The notes under the pieces were generated by a model. That model was given only the letters and a program-made list of their open reading frames with translations. It made no database searches and was not told where the DNA came from. Below, one piece after another: positions 18,169 through 27,998 of a stretch of 64,000 bases of DNA. The stretch is from Spirosoma lacussanchae (GTDB lineage Bacteria; Bacteroidota; Bacteroidia; Cytophagales; Spirosomataceae). Position 1 is the first letter of the stretch, and every line of letters starts with the position of its first letter. Where the stretch lies: contig NZ_SWJG01000008.1 in NCBI RefSeq assembly GCF_005870035.1, positions 148,450-212,449 of the forward strand, in the 5' to 3' direction. A program made the translations under genes and the position numbers.

Positions 18169-19899
18169 ATGCATCCGGAGCCGATCAGCCCTTTTTGGGG
18201 ACTGCTTACCAAACACGTCCTTTTCCCGGCGTTTTTGGCCGTTTTTATGTGGTCTGGACTGGCCTGGGGCGCGGCTGGCCCGGTTCGGATCGAAGCCGAA
18301 ACCGGCGTGCTGACGGGCGTTACCATCGCCACTACCACGGCGGGATTTTCCGGTACCGGATATGTGACCGGGTTTGACCAGCCTACCGACAATCTCGTGT
18401 TGACGATCAACGCCCAGGCGGGCCTCTACGAGCTACGAATTGGATATGCATCCCCCTTTGGGGATAAAGGGATTGACTTTCAACTTAATACCGAAAAAGG
18501 ATCGGCAACACTCAGGCAACGGGTTTCGTTCAGCACAGCCAGTCTGGGCAGTTTCATGCTCCGGGAGGGTGCAAACAGATTAACCCTATCCACCGGGTGG
18601 GGGTATTACGATATCGATTACCTGCTGGTCACGCCAACCGTTCCCCCTATACCCGTTCAACCTCCTAAAACACTGACCGACGCCCAGGCGACGGCGTCAA
18701 CGCGCGGACTTTTTTCGTACCTGGTCGATCAATACGGGCGCAGGGTGATTTCGGGTCAACAGGATGATGTGGAGTACATTCTCGAAAAAACCGGCAAAGA
18801 ACCGGCCATCGGAGCTTTCGATCTGATCGACTACTCGCCCAGCCGGGTTGCCAACGGAGCCAGACCCCTCCGCGCCAGCGAGGCTATAATCGATTGGGCC
18901 AGGAAGGAAGAGGGGAGAGGGATCATTAGCCTGATGTGGCACTGGAACGCCCCAACCGATCTGATCAATCAGGCTCCCGACAAGCTTTGGTGGCGTGGTT
19001 TTTATACCGAAGCCACCACGTTTGATTTGTCGGCGGCTCTTGCTGATAAAAGCAGTGATCGCTACAAGCTCCTGCTACACGACATCGATGCGATTGCCGA
19101 CCAGCTAAAAAAGTTTCAGGCTGCCGACATACCGGTGCTCTGGAGACCGCTGCACGAAGCGTCGGGTGGCTGGTTCTGGTGGGGCGCCAAAGGAGCGGGT
19201 CCGTTTCGGGAACTCTGGCGGCTAACCTACGACCGGCTGACTAATTACCATAATCTGCATAACCTGATCTGGGTTTACACCGCAACCGATACGTTCGAGG
19301 TGGACTGGTACCCGGGCGATTCATTTGTCGACGTGGTCGGATTGGACGTATATGCCGATGCGTCGGCCAACCTGAGCGGTAACTGGAAGAGCGCCCTGGA
19401 TCAGCTCAATGGCAAAAAGCTGATTGCGCTGTCAGAAACCGGCCATGTGCCCAACGCCAGCACCATCCGTGGGTTCGGCACGTGGTGGTCCTGGTTTTCG
19501 GTCTGGACGGGGACAGATTACATTAAGAGGCAACCCATTTCGACCCTACAGGCGGTCTTTACCGATGTCGATATCATCACACGCGATGAGTTACCCAACT
19601 GGCGGCTGGCATCATCCGCGTTGGTGACCAGCGTAGACCCGTCGTCTCCGTTTCAGCTGACCCTACTCGGAAACCCAATCCAGAGCGACCAGATCCAGCT
19701 TGAACTTACTAACCCCGACCAGATGCCCCTGACGTTACTGTTGACGGACCTGAGCGGTTCGCGCGTGCTGGAGCGGACTGTAGAATCGACCACCCGGGTG
19801 ATCCGGCAAAAGCTGCCAACCACCCTGAGGGCGGGTGTTTATTTTCTGCAGGTTAGCAGCCCGCGGGGCGTCAGCACGTTCCGGATCGTCAACTACTAG
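18169..19899 (+). CDS. CBM35-GH26 beta-mannanase with T9SS sorting domain
   Basis: 576 aa, modular. A signal peptide (about 12-38) is followed by a CBM35-like carbohydrate-binding module (about 38-155, starting VRIEAETG and ending YDIDYLLVTP). The GH26 (beta/alpha)8 domain spans about 165-485, with acid/base Glu330 in RPLHEASGGWFWWG and nucleophile Glu423 in ALSETGH, the canonical pair for endo-beta-1,4-mannanases. The last 80 residues (LTDLSGSRVLERTV ... LRAGVYFLQV) are a type A T9SS sorting domain, so the enzyme should be exported through the type IX system to the surface or medium. It is the last tight member of operon A. Confidence 0.93.
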   Translation: MHPEPISPFWGLLTKHVLFPAFLAVFMWSGLAWGAAGPVRIEAETGVLTGVTIATTTAGFSGTGYVTGFDQPTDNLVLTINAQAGLYELRIGYASPFGDKGIDFQLNTEKGSATLRQRVSFSTASLGSFMLREGANRLTLSTGWGYYDIDYLLVTPTVPPIPVQPPKTLTDAQATASTRGLFSYLVDQYGRRVISGQQDDVEYILEKTGKEPAIGAFDLIDYSPSRVANGARPLRASEAIIDWARKEEGRGIISLMWHWNAPTDLINQAPDKLWWRGFYTEATTFDLSAALADKSSDRYKLLLHDIDAIADQLKKFQAADIPVLWRPLHEASGGWFWWGAKGAGPFRELWRLTYDRLTNYHNLHNLIWVYTATDTFEVDWYPGDSFVDVVGLDVYADASANLSGNWKSALDQLNGKKLIALSETGHVPNASTIRGFGTWWSWFSVWTGTDYIKRQPISTLQAVFTDVDIITRDELPNWRLASSALVTSVDPSSPFQLTLLGNPIQSDQIQLELTNPDQMPLTLLLTDLSGSRVLERTVESTTRVIRQKLPTTLRAGVYFLQVSSPRGVSTFRIVNY

Positions 19900-20111
19900 G
19901 AACCGGGCGGTGGAATGTGTCGTAAATATTGTATTTATTCTATAGGCACTACTAATTTTTGGGTCAATCGCTATCTGGCAGGGGTTAGCGTTAGCAGGAT
20001 GTTCAAATTGCAGAATAGATTTGGGCGGGCAACTCACCATACAGGCACCTGATCGAGGGAGGGGTGGGTGCCGGCCCAGCTGGCTAGCTCCCAAAAAAAC
20101 ATCCCCTGCTT

Positions 20112-22622
20112 ATGCGTAACCTGTACTTTCCTTTCCTTGGTTTTCTGCTTCTGATCAACTGTTCCCTGGCCCAAGTTAGTCCGGCGCCCGACCCGGCAAA
20201 GACCTACCAGTTCAAGAACGGGCTGGTAGCTCTGACAGGGAGCCGCTACGGCCGCGAAGCTGTCTACACCGACCCGCTCGCCTATCAGCTTTATACCGGC
20301 ACTCTTCGGCAACCCAAAGAAGGCTCCCTGTTTGGGAAAAACGAACAGGGTCAGGACATCCGCTGGCAAACCGTAACTGCCGATAGTCTGAACCGGCTTC
20401 GTCCATCCAGTGCGTTTCGCGTAAACGGCGGAGCGCCAGCCGGTCCGGGCGTGACGGAAGGCAGTCTGCGGGGCGGGCTGGGCAGTGGTGGGGGGTACAC
20501 CTATCTCACGTACGAAGCCAGAAAGGAGCAGGTCGCTATCCTGAACATCAAGGGGAACAGCAATGTCTACGTCAATGGAGAGCTACACATGGGCGATGCC
20601 TATAGCATGGGCTACCTGCACATACCCGTAAAACTTAGAAAAGGCCTCAACGAGCTGTATGTGCGCGGGGTGGGCGTAAGTGCTTCTCTGTTTTTTCCTG
20701 ACAACGCAGTACTGCTCCGCACGGACGATCCAACACTGCCCAGCATCCGGCTGGGCGAACCCAATGTTTTACTACAGGGGGCTGTGGTCGTGATCAACAC
20801 AACAAATACCCAGCTGAGGGGCCTGCAACTGACCAGCCAGCTGGGTGGCCGGGAGGTAACTGTCGAGGTGCCTGCCATTCCGGCCCTGTCGAGTCGGAAA
20901 GTTGCCTTTGGTTTTGATGGCAGCACGATCAGAACGGCCGGGTCACATAGCTGCGGGCTGCTGCTGCGCCAGTCGGGAAAACGGCTCGATCAGGCTTTGA
21001 TAGCGGTAGAGGCTGTGGGGCCGGGGGCTACGTACAGCAAAACCTTTATCAGCGCGATCGATGGCAGTCTTCAGTATTATTCGGTAACGCCCCCCGCTTC
21101 CGGGACCGGGGCTGCCGCTCTGTTTTTGTCGGTTCATGGCGCCGGCGTTGAAGCGTCGGGACAGGCACGCGCCTACAAATCCAAAGAGTGGGGAACGCTG
21201 GTGGCAGCTACCAATCGCCGACCGAGGGGGTTTAACTGGGAGGACTGGGGTCGGCTCGATGCCCTTGAAGTCCTGGACCTGGCCCGGAGGCAGTTTAAGC
21301 CGGACCCCGCCCGTATCTACCTGACCGGGCATTCGATGGGGGGCCACGGCACCTGGTTTTTGGGCGCTACCTATCCCGATAAGTGGGCCGCCATTGCTCC
21401 CTGCGCGGGCTACCCGACCCTGAAAGAATACGGTTCTGCCGATGGAGTTATTCCCGACACGAGCCAGAACCCACTCGAGCGAACGCTCTTGCGGGCGGGC
21501 AACCAGAGCGATGTTCTAAAGCTGACTACCAATTATAAACCCCTGGGGGTGTATATCTTTCACGGCGATGCTGACCGCACCGTTCCCGTATCGTATGCGC
21601 GACAGATGCGCAAATTGCTGGGCACCACCCAGCCAGATATAAGCTACTACGAGTACCCGGGCGGAAGTCACTGGTTTGGTGATCATAGCGTTGACTGGCC
21701 ACCGCTATTCGACTATTTCCGGTGGCATCTGCGTCTGGCTGATTCACTGGTCAGCACTATTGATTTCACCACGGCTAATCCGGGTATATCCGCTTCCTTC
21801 CGATGGGCGTCGATTGAACAACAGAGTCAGCCGCTGCTATATAGTCGCATTCAGCTAAACCGGACCACCCAGGCTATAACCGGCACAACGGCCAATGTAT
21901 CCCTGTTGAAACTGGCGCTGAATGATTTTGGTACCAACGCCCGCCTGACAATCGCTCTGGATAGTCTGCCTGCTCTCGACTACCAGACCCGCAGCAGCCA
22001 CGATACGCTGCATATCCGCAAAGAGGCCAACGGCTGGCGCATCGTACCTCCCGCCAGTCTGGCACACAAGGGCCCACACCGGTACGGCACCTTCAAAGAC
22101 GGCTTCAACCATAACATGGTGTTTGTCTACAGCACCCGCGGAACAAAAGAGGAGAACGACTGGAGCTGGCAAAAAGCCCGCTATGACGCTGAAACCTGGT
22201 ATTACCGAGGCAACGGCTCCGTGGATATTATTCCAGACACGGATTTCTCCCTGATTACTCATGCAAACCGGGGGGTTGTCCTGTTCGGTAATGCCAACAG
22301 TAATGCCGCCTGGCCGTTGTTACTAGCCGACAGCCCGATTCAGGTGCAGCGAAACCGGATTCAGGTGGGCGATAAGCAGTGGCAGGGCGATGATCTGGCC
22401 ACCTACTTTGTTTGGCCAATCAGGGGGTCAGCCACAACCTCGGTAGCGGTGGTTAGTGGAACCGGACTGAAAGGTATGAAAGCAGCATTGGCCAATCAGT
22501 ATTTTGCCGGGGCCAGTGGATTCCCGGATTACATGGTTTTCGGTCTGGACATGCTGCTTAAGGGCGGAACGGGGCTGAAAACAGCCGGATTTTTTACTAA
22601 TGAGTGGCAATTGAAACCGTAA
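20112..22622 (+). CDS. Large secreted alpha/beta-hydrolase (carbohydrate esterase/peptidase-like)
   Basis: 836 aa with signal peptide (to about CSLAQ). The N-terminal 300 residues are beta-rich and contain a jelly-roll-like stretch (KGNSNVYVNGELHMGD, KGLNELYVRG). The central alpha/beta hydrolase fold has the nucleophile elbow GHSMGGHG (Ser408), an acid in HGDADRTVP (Asp486 or Asp488) and His520 in GGSHWFGD. A further beta domain of about 280 residues ends the protein. The core resembles the feruloyl/acetyl esterase and prolyl-oligopeptidase superfamily; the substrate cannot be set. Given its place after the GH26 mannanase, I favour a polysaccharide de-esterifying role. The 212-bp gap before it leaves room for its own promoter. 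Confidence 0.78.
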   Translation: MRNLYFPFLGFLLLINCSLAQVSPAPDPAKTYQFKNGLVALTGSRYGREAVYTDPLAYQLYTGTLRQPKEGSLFGKNEQGQDIRWQTVTADSLNRLRPSSAFRVNGGAPAGPGVTEGSLRGGLGSGGGYTYLTYEARKEQVAILNIKGNSNVYVNGELHMGDAYSMGYLHIPVKLRKGLNELYVRGVGVSASLFFPDNAVLLRTDDPTLPSIRLGEPNVLLQGAVVVINTTNTQLRGLQLTSQLGGREVTVEVPAIPALSSRKVAFGFDGSTIRTAGSHSCGLLLRQSGKRLDQALIAVEAVGPGATYSKTFISAIDGSLQYYSVTPPASGTGAAALFLSVHGAGVEASGQARAYKSKEWGTLVAATNRRPRGFNWEDWGRLDALEVLDLARRQFKPDPARIYLTGHSMGGHGTWFLGATYPDKWAAIAPCAGYPTLKEYGSADGVIPDTSQNPLERTLLRAGNQSDVLKLTTNYKPLGVYIFHGDADRTVPVSYARQMRKLLGTTQPDISYYEYPGGSHWFGDHSVDWPPLFDYFRWHLRLADSLVSTIDFTTANPGISASFRWASIEQQSQPLLYSRIQLNRTTQAITGTTANVSLLKLALNDFGTNARLTIALDSLPALDYQTRSSHDTLHIRKEANGWRIVPPASLAHKGPHRYGTFKDGFNHNMVFVYSTRGTKEENDWSWQKARYDAETWYYRGNGSVDIIPDTDFSLITHANRGVVLFGNANSNAAWPLLLADSPIQVQRNRIQVGDKQWQGDDLATYFVWPIRGSATTSVAVVSGTGLKGMKAALANQYFAGASGFPDYMVFGLDMLLKGGTGLKTAGFFTNEWQLKP

Positions 22623-23213
22623 TACATTTATTGGTAGTATTAACCATTAGTGTAGGTAAGTATATTATTTTGGTAGGGTATATGTACTCAATTTTACTTA
22701 ATTTTGGCTTAATCGACAGTAAAGCGTCGATGTTGGTCAAGATTAGAAGTAGTAGCCACTAGTATTTTATAAGACACATACGACCTGTTAATATTTAAAT
22801 TTTCTAATTAATTATGTAATTTAGCTAATATTGTGAAAAATAATAGCATCAATCTCTCTATTTAAAAAAATATTTTAAAAATCACTGATATATTTGTCTT
22901 TGGTAAAGGCAGTGCAAAGATTATGTGGTACAGCAGTGTTATATCCTGATTTTGGGCCATATAAACACCTTTTTGCAAAATTTTATAAAAGTTAATATTC
23001 GGTTAATGCAGTTTGTACCAATCTCATACGCAGCGAGGTAAGCAGTTTTGGGCATTTGCCTGCCATGCTTGAGTAATAATCTGCGTTTTCGTCAGTGGTA
23101 ACCGCTGGCCACGAATCAGCAATCGGATGAGCCGGTTAGCGAACCCCTTCAGGACACCATCGTGATTGAATCAACCCCAGTACAGTTAATCTATAACCAT
23201 AACTTAAAAACAC
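22623..23213. other. AT-rich intergenic region before locus B
   Basis: About 590 bp, clearly more AT-rich than the surrounding genes between 22630 and 23000, with several runs of A or T. A TAATTTTG minus-7-like box lies at 22699-22706, about 500 bp before susC. I see no protein-like frame. It probably holds the promoter and a long leader, or a small RNA, for locus B. Confidence 0.45.
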
Positions 23214-26200
23214 ATGAGAGAATGTAGAAACAGGTTTACGTATTTGTTGACCTTCTTCCTGCTCAGTTGCTGTCTGGCTCAGGCCCAGCAAGTTAGTATA
23301 CAGGGGAAAGTGTCCGAAAATGCCAACGATGTAATTCCTGGCGCTAACGTTCTGATCAAGGGAACGAACAAGGGTACAGTAACTGACGCCGAAGGCCGGT
23401 TCACCATAACCGCAGCTAAAGGAAACGTATTGGTTATTCAGGCGCTGGGTTTTCAGGCTCAGGAGATTACGGTAGACGATCAGACGACCCTCAACGTTAC
23501 GCTGGCAGTGAGCGACAGAACCCTTGACGAGGTGGTGGTCACGGCTTTGGGTATCGCCAAAGACAAGAAAGTACTCTCGTATGCGGTTACGGAGGTGCAG
23601 GGTTCAAACCTGACACAGGCCCGTGAAATTAACCTGGGTAACGCACTGGCTGGCCGGGTAGCCGGTCTGAATGCTACCAGCACGGCTACGGGCCCAGCGG
23701 GATCGAGCCGGGTTATTATCCGCGGTAACGGTTCGCTCAGTGGTAATAACCAGCCGTTGTACGTAATCAATGGTGTACCTATCGATAACACCAACGTAAA
23801 CTCGGCCGGTATGTGGGGTGGTAACGACTCGGGTGATGGTCTGAACAGTATTAACCCCGACGATATCGAGACCATTTCGGTACTGAAAGGGGGTACCGCG
23901 GCCGCTCTCTATGGTTCGCGCGCATCGAACGGCGTCATTCTGATTACGACCAAGACGGGTAAAGGCCAGAAGGGCATCGGCGTTGAATACAACGGTACCT
24001 ACACGATGGATCGCCCGTTCAACCTGACCGACTGGCAGTATGAATACGGTTCTGGTTTCAGAGGAGTTAAACCGGCAACCAAAGATCAAGCCATTGCCTA
24101 TGGTGTTCAGTCGTGGGGCGCGAAACTGGATGGCTCGTCGGTGGTTCAGTTCGACGGTGTGAGTCGTCCTTACTCGGCCCAGCGGGACAATGTGAAGAAC
24201 TTCTACAACGCCGGTAGCACCTTCACCAACACGGTAGCGGTAGCCGGTGGCAACGAAACGGCCAGTTTCCGCTTCTCGGCGTCTAACCTGGATTCAAAAA
24301 GCGTTGTACCCAATGCCGGCTTCAACCGGAAGTCGTTCAACCTGAGCGCAAACGCCAACCTGTCCAAGAAAGTAGTCTTTGAAGGAGTGGGTCAGTACAA
24401 CGTGGAAGAAGGCAATAACCGGACGTATCTGTCAGACACACCTAAAAATCCGAACTACGCCGTACAGATGATCGCTACGAACGTAGACGTCCGTAGCCTG
24501 GACCCGGGTTATGACAGCCGGGGATACGAAGCGCTCTGGAACAGCAATGTGTATGCGCAGAACCCTTACTTTGTGGTTAACAAGGTAAAGAATACCGATA
24601 TCCGGAACCGTTTCCTGGGGTCGTTCAGTCTGCGATACAACATCACTGACTTCCTGTATCTGCGGGGCCGGGTTGGTACCGATAACAACCAGCTGAAATA
24701 CCTCGACATCGAACCAACTGGTCTGGCTTACTCGACCCTCGGCGCCATGAGCCGTCGGCAGGTTCAGATTCAGGAAACCAACTCGGAGGTATTGCTGGGC
24801 TTCAACAAGGATTTTGGTCCCCTGTCGGTGAACGCTATCGCTGGTGGAAACCGCATGCGTCGGTCAACGGAGGAGATGAGCTTCCGGGGCAGCCAGTTCA
24901 ACGTACCGTTCAACTACTTCCTGGACAATACGATCAACAAAACGCCGGGCTATTCGTACAATGGTTTCGGAATCAACTCGCTCTTCGCATCGACCGATAT
25001 TGGCTATCAGAACGTTCTGTTCCTGACCCTGACCGGTCGCCAGGACTGGTTCTCGACGCTGGCCAAGGCGAACAACAGCCTGTTCTACCCGTCGGCGGGT
25101 TTGAGCTTTGCGTTCTCCGATGTGCTTCGTAACCGGGGCAACTGGCTGAACTATGGTAAAGTGCGCGCTTCGATCGCCCAGGTGGGTGGAGGTTACCCGA
25201 ACCCGTATGCGCTCAATCTGACCTACGGTCTGGAGGCTAACTCGTACCTTGGCGGGGTGCCGCTGATGAAGATCAACACCAACGACGGTACCATTCCGAA
25301 TGCCCTGCTACAGCCTAACACCTCAACAACAACTGAGCTGGGTCTGGAAGGCAAGCTGTTCAACAACAAACTGGGCGTTGACCTGACCCTGTATAAGCGG
25401 GTGACGAAAAACGATCCGGTGGCGGCTTCGACCTCAACGGCTTCGGGCTACGGAAAAGTGCTGCTGAACGTGGGTGAGGTGGTGAATAAAGGAATCGAGC
25501 TGTTACTGACGGGTACGCCCTTCAAAACCAACAGCGGCTTTACCTGGAACGTGGCTTACAACGTAGCCTACAATGACAACAAAGTCATCAAGATTTCGGA
25601 TCAGATCAAAGTGCTGGAGCTGGATCAGTCGCGTACGCAGAGTGCGTACATCTACCACTTCGAAGGTCAGCCGTACGGGATGATTGCGGGCTATAAAGCC
25701 ATGCGCGATGCCAACGGAAACATCGTGTACAACGAAACGACCGGTATCCCGATGCGGAGCGAATTCACGATGCTGGGCCGGGGTGTTCCGCCCCTGACGA
25801 TGGGTCTGACCAATACCTTCACCTACAAGAATTTCTCGCTGAGCTTCCTGGTCGATGGTAAATTCGGTGGCAAACTGTACAGCGCCACTAACTACTTCGC
25901 CTACAGCACCGGCTTGTCGAAAGAGACGCTGGTCGGTCGCGAGTCGGGTCTGACCGTTACGGGAGTAACCACGAAAGGGGATGCGTTCTCGAAAACCTTC
26001 GCGGGCAAGGATGTACAGGATTACTACAAAGGCCTGACCACCATCACCGATCAGTTTGTGTACAGCTCCGATTTTGCCAAGCTGCGTCAGTTCACACTGG
26101 GCTACTCGCTGCCAAAAGCCTTCCTGGCCAAAACCCCGATTCAGTCGGCCAGCCTGTCGCTCGTTGCCCGTAACCTGCTGATTCTGTACAACCAGGTGCC

Positions 26201-26309
26201 GAACGTTGATCCGGAGTCGACTTACAACAGCGGCAATGGTCAGGGACTCGAAATGTTTGGTGTGCCCCCGGCCCGTAGCTACGGTCTGAACCTGATGGTT
26301 AAATTCTAA
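23214..26309 (+). CDS. SusC/RagA-family TonB-linked outer-membrane protein (locus B)
   Basis: 1031 aa. The ATG at 23214 starts a signal peptide (RNRFTYLLTFFLLSCCLAQA). It is followed by a carboxypeptidase-D-like domain (QGKVSENANDVIPGANV), the SusC signature LDEVVVTALGIAKDKK, a plug domain and the barrel, ending in VKF. The VTALGIAKDKKALS-like signature differs from the VIGYGT form of locus A, so the two SusC proteins belong to different subgroups and probably import different ligands. Its SusD partner starts 27 bp after the stop. Confidence 0.96.
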   Translation: MRECRNRFTYLLTFFLLSCCLAQAQQVSIQGKVSENANDVIPGANVLIKGTNKGTVTDAEGRFTITAAKGNVLVIQALGFQAQEITVDDQTTLNVTLAVSDRTLDEVVVTALGIAKDKKVLSYAVTEVQGSNLTQAREINLGNALAGRVAGLNATSTATGPAGSSRVIIRGNGSLSGNNQPLYVINGVPIDNTNVNSAGMWGGNDSGDGLNSINPDDIETISVLKGGTAAALYGSRASNGVILITTKTGKGQKGIGVEYNGTYTMDRPFNLTDWQYEYGSGFRGVKPATKDQAIAYGVQSWGAKLDGSSVVQFDGVSRPYSAQRDNVKNFYNAGSTFTNTVAVAGGNETASFRFSASNLDSKSVVPNAGFNRKSFNLSANANLSKKVVFEGVGQYNVEEGNNRTYLSDTPKNPNYAVQMIATNVDVRSLDPGYDSRGYEALWNSNVYAQNPYFVVNKVKNTDIRNRFLGSFSLRYNITDFLYLRGRVGTDNNQLKYLDIEPTGLAYSTLGAMSRRQVQIQETNSEVLLGFNKDFGPLSVNAIAGGNRMRRSTEEMSFRGSQFNVPFNYFLDNTINKTPGYSYNGFGINSLFASTDIGYQNVLFLTLTGRQDWFSTLAKANNSLFYPSAGLSFAFSDVLRNRGNWLNYGKVRASIAQVGGGYPNPYALNLTYGLEANSYLGGVPLMKINTNDGTIPNALLQPNTSTTTELGLEGKLFNNKLGVDLTLYKRVTKNDPVAASTSTASGYGKVLLNVGEVVNKGIELLLTGTPFKTNSGFTWNVAYNVAYNDNKVIKISDQIKVLELDQSRTQSAYIYHFEGQPYGMIAGYKAMRDANGNIVYNETTGIPMRSEFTMLGRGVPPLTMGLTNTFTYKNFSLSFLVDGKFGGKLYSATNYFAYSTGLSKETLVGRESGLTVTGVTTKGDAFSKTFAGKDVQDYYKGLTTITDQFVYSSDFAKLRQFTLGYSLPKAFLAKTPIQSASLSLVARNLLILYNQVPNVDPESTYNSGNGQGLEMFGVPPARSYGLNLMVKF

Positions 26310-26336
26310 CAGCCACCGATCTTAACTCATTTCCAT

Positions 26337-27920
26337 ATGTTGACATACAGTAAAAAAAGACGATTGCCTATCCTGACGGCCGTACTGGCAGCCAGCCTGC
26401 TGGTGTCGTCCTGTGACCAGGGTTTTGAAGAACTCAACACCAACCCGAACGCGCTGACCGAGCCGGTAGTACCGAACCTGCTTTCGTACAGCATCGTGAA
26501 AACGGCGGGTACTGGCTACGAGAACCACCGGGGGAACCTGATTTATGCCGGGGCCATCATTCAGCATTTTGCTTCGCTGAACCCGTACTGGGCCGGCGAC
26601 AAATACCTGTATAACGGACCCTATTCGGATGCCTTTTTCGAAACCGCCTACGGGTCGCACGTGAAGGAGCTGGAGCAGATCATTTCGATTACGAAAGATA
26701 ATCCGGCGCAGTCGACCCTTTACAATGTGGCGCGTATCTGGCGGGTGTTTGGCTATCACCGTATCACCGATCTGTACGGCGATGTGCCGTATTCGGAAGC
26801 GGGCAAAGGCTATCTGAGCAGCACGTTCTCGCCCAAATACGACAAGCAGGCCGACATTTATGCCGATATGCTGAACGAGCTGGACCAGGCGGCCCAGGGT
26901 CTCGATGCCAACAAAACAGGATACGGCACGTCTGACCTGATTTATGGCGGTGATCTGACAAAATGGAAAAAGTTTGCATACTCGATGATGCTGCGGCTGG
27001 GCATGCGCCTGACGAAAGTCGATCCGGCCAAGGCGGAGTTGTACGTGAAGAAAGCCATTGCCGGGGGCGTGATGCAGAGCAATGACGACATTGCCAAGCT
27101 GAACCATGCCGATGGCGACGATAACAAGCGGAACCTGGACGCCAACACCCTCAGAACCCAGGAGTACGATGCGGCTAACCTGAAAGGAAAGGCTAACAGC
27201 AAGCTCAGCAAGACGTTCGTTGATTTCCTCAAGAACAACAACGACCCACGTCTACCGTTCATCGCTACCCTCTGGCAGGGCAACGCCAGTGCCACCGCTG
27301 AAGCAACGGCAACGAACCCGACTGCACAGAAGGGGCTGCCTAATGGCTACGATGCGACTACGATCAAAACCCTGATCCCGAGCTGGAACGACAATTCGAT
27401 CACCGAATACTCCGAGGCTAACCTGAACAAGATAGCCAGCAACTCGGCCCCGACGCTGTTCCAGACCTATGCGGAAGTTGAATACCTGCTCGCCGAAGCC
27501 GCTCTGCGTGGCTGGGGTGATGGTCAGGCGGCCCTGCACTACAACCGTGGGGTGACGGCAGCCATGAGCATGATGTCGCTCTTTGGGGGTACGATTCCTC
27601 AAAGTGCGATCACTGCGTACCTGACGGCCCATCCATACCTGGCAACTGGCACTACGGCTCAGCAGATGGAACAAATCGGCACCCAGTACTGGGCCGTCAA
27701 CTTCCTCAACTCGTACGAGGCATACGCCAACTGGCGCCGGACAGGGTATCCGGTGCTGACGCCGACCAACTTCCCCGGCAACGAAACCGGCGGAACGATC
27801 ATGCGACGGTTGCGGTATCCAGCCTCTGAAGCGAGCCGGAATGCCGCCAAATACAACGCAGCCGTTGCCATTCAGGGTCCTGACCTGTTTACAACCCGGG
27901 TATGGTGGGATAAACAATAA
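26337..27920 (+). CDS. SusD-like lipoprotein, SusD_like_2 subgroup (locus B)
   Basis: 527 aa lipoprotein with lipobox LLVSSC. The opening DQGFEELNTNPNALTEPVVPNLL and the later YVKKAIAGGVMQSNDDIAKLN and YLLAEAALRGW segments match the second SusD subgroup, in line with the SusC type it is paired with. It is the surface glycan- (or peptide-) capturing partner of the upstream transporter. A 13-bp inverted repeat follows at 27944-27990, which could separate susCD expression from the genes after it. Confidence 0.93.
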   Translation: MLTYSKKRRLPILTAVLAASLLVSSCDQGFEELNTNPNALTEPVVPNLLSYSIVKTAGTGYENHRGNLIYAGAIIQHFASLNPYWAGDKYLYNGPYSDAFFETAYGSHVKELEQIISITKDNPAQSTLYNVARIWRVFGYHRITDLYGDVPYSEAGKGYLSSTFSPKYDKQADIYADMLNELDQAAQGLDANKTGYGTSDLIYGGDLTKWKKFAYSMMLRLGMRLTKVDPAKAELYVKKAIAGGVMQSNDDIAKLNHADGDDNKRNLDANTLRTQEYDAANLKGKANSKLSKTFVDFLKNNNDPRLPFIATLWQGNASATAEATATNPTAQKGLPNGYDATTIKTLIPSWNDNSITEYSEANLNKIASNSAPTLFQTYAEVEYLLAEAALRGWGDGQAALHYNRGVTAAMSMMSLFGGTIPQSAITAYLTAHPYLATGTTAQQMEQIGTQYWAVNFLNSYEAYANWRRTGYPVLTPTNFPGNETGGTIMRRLRYPASEASRNAAKYNAAVAIQGPDLFTTRVWWDKQ

Positions 27921-27943
27921 GGATCTGGCTCATTCTGTTTAAA

Positions 27944-27990
27944 TTACGGGTTAATAGGCCGTGGCCAACCAGCGGTTTATTAACCCGTAA
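27944..27990 (+). terminator. Hairpin after susD of locus B (possible attenuator)
   Basis: TTACGGGTTAATA at 27944-27956 is perfectly complementary to 27978-27990, around a 21-nt loop. It lies between the SusD stop and the FG-GAP gene 8 bp before the latter's start. It has no U-tract, so partial termination, mRNA processing or start-site occlusion are all possible. Confidence 0.45.
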
Positions 27991-27998
27991 CTACGTTG

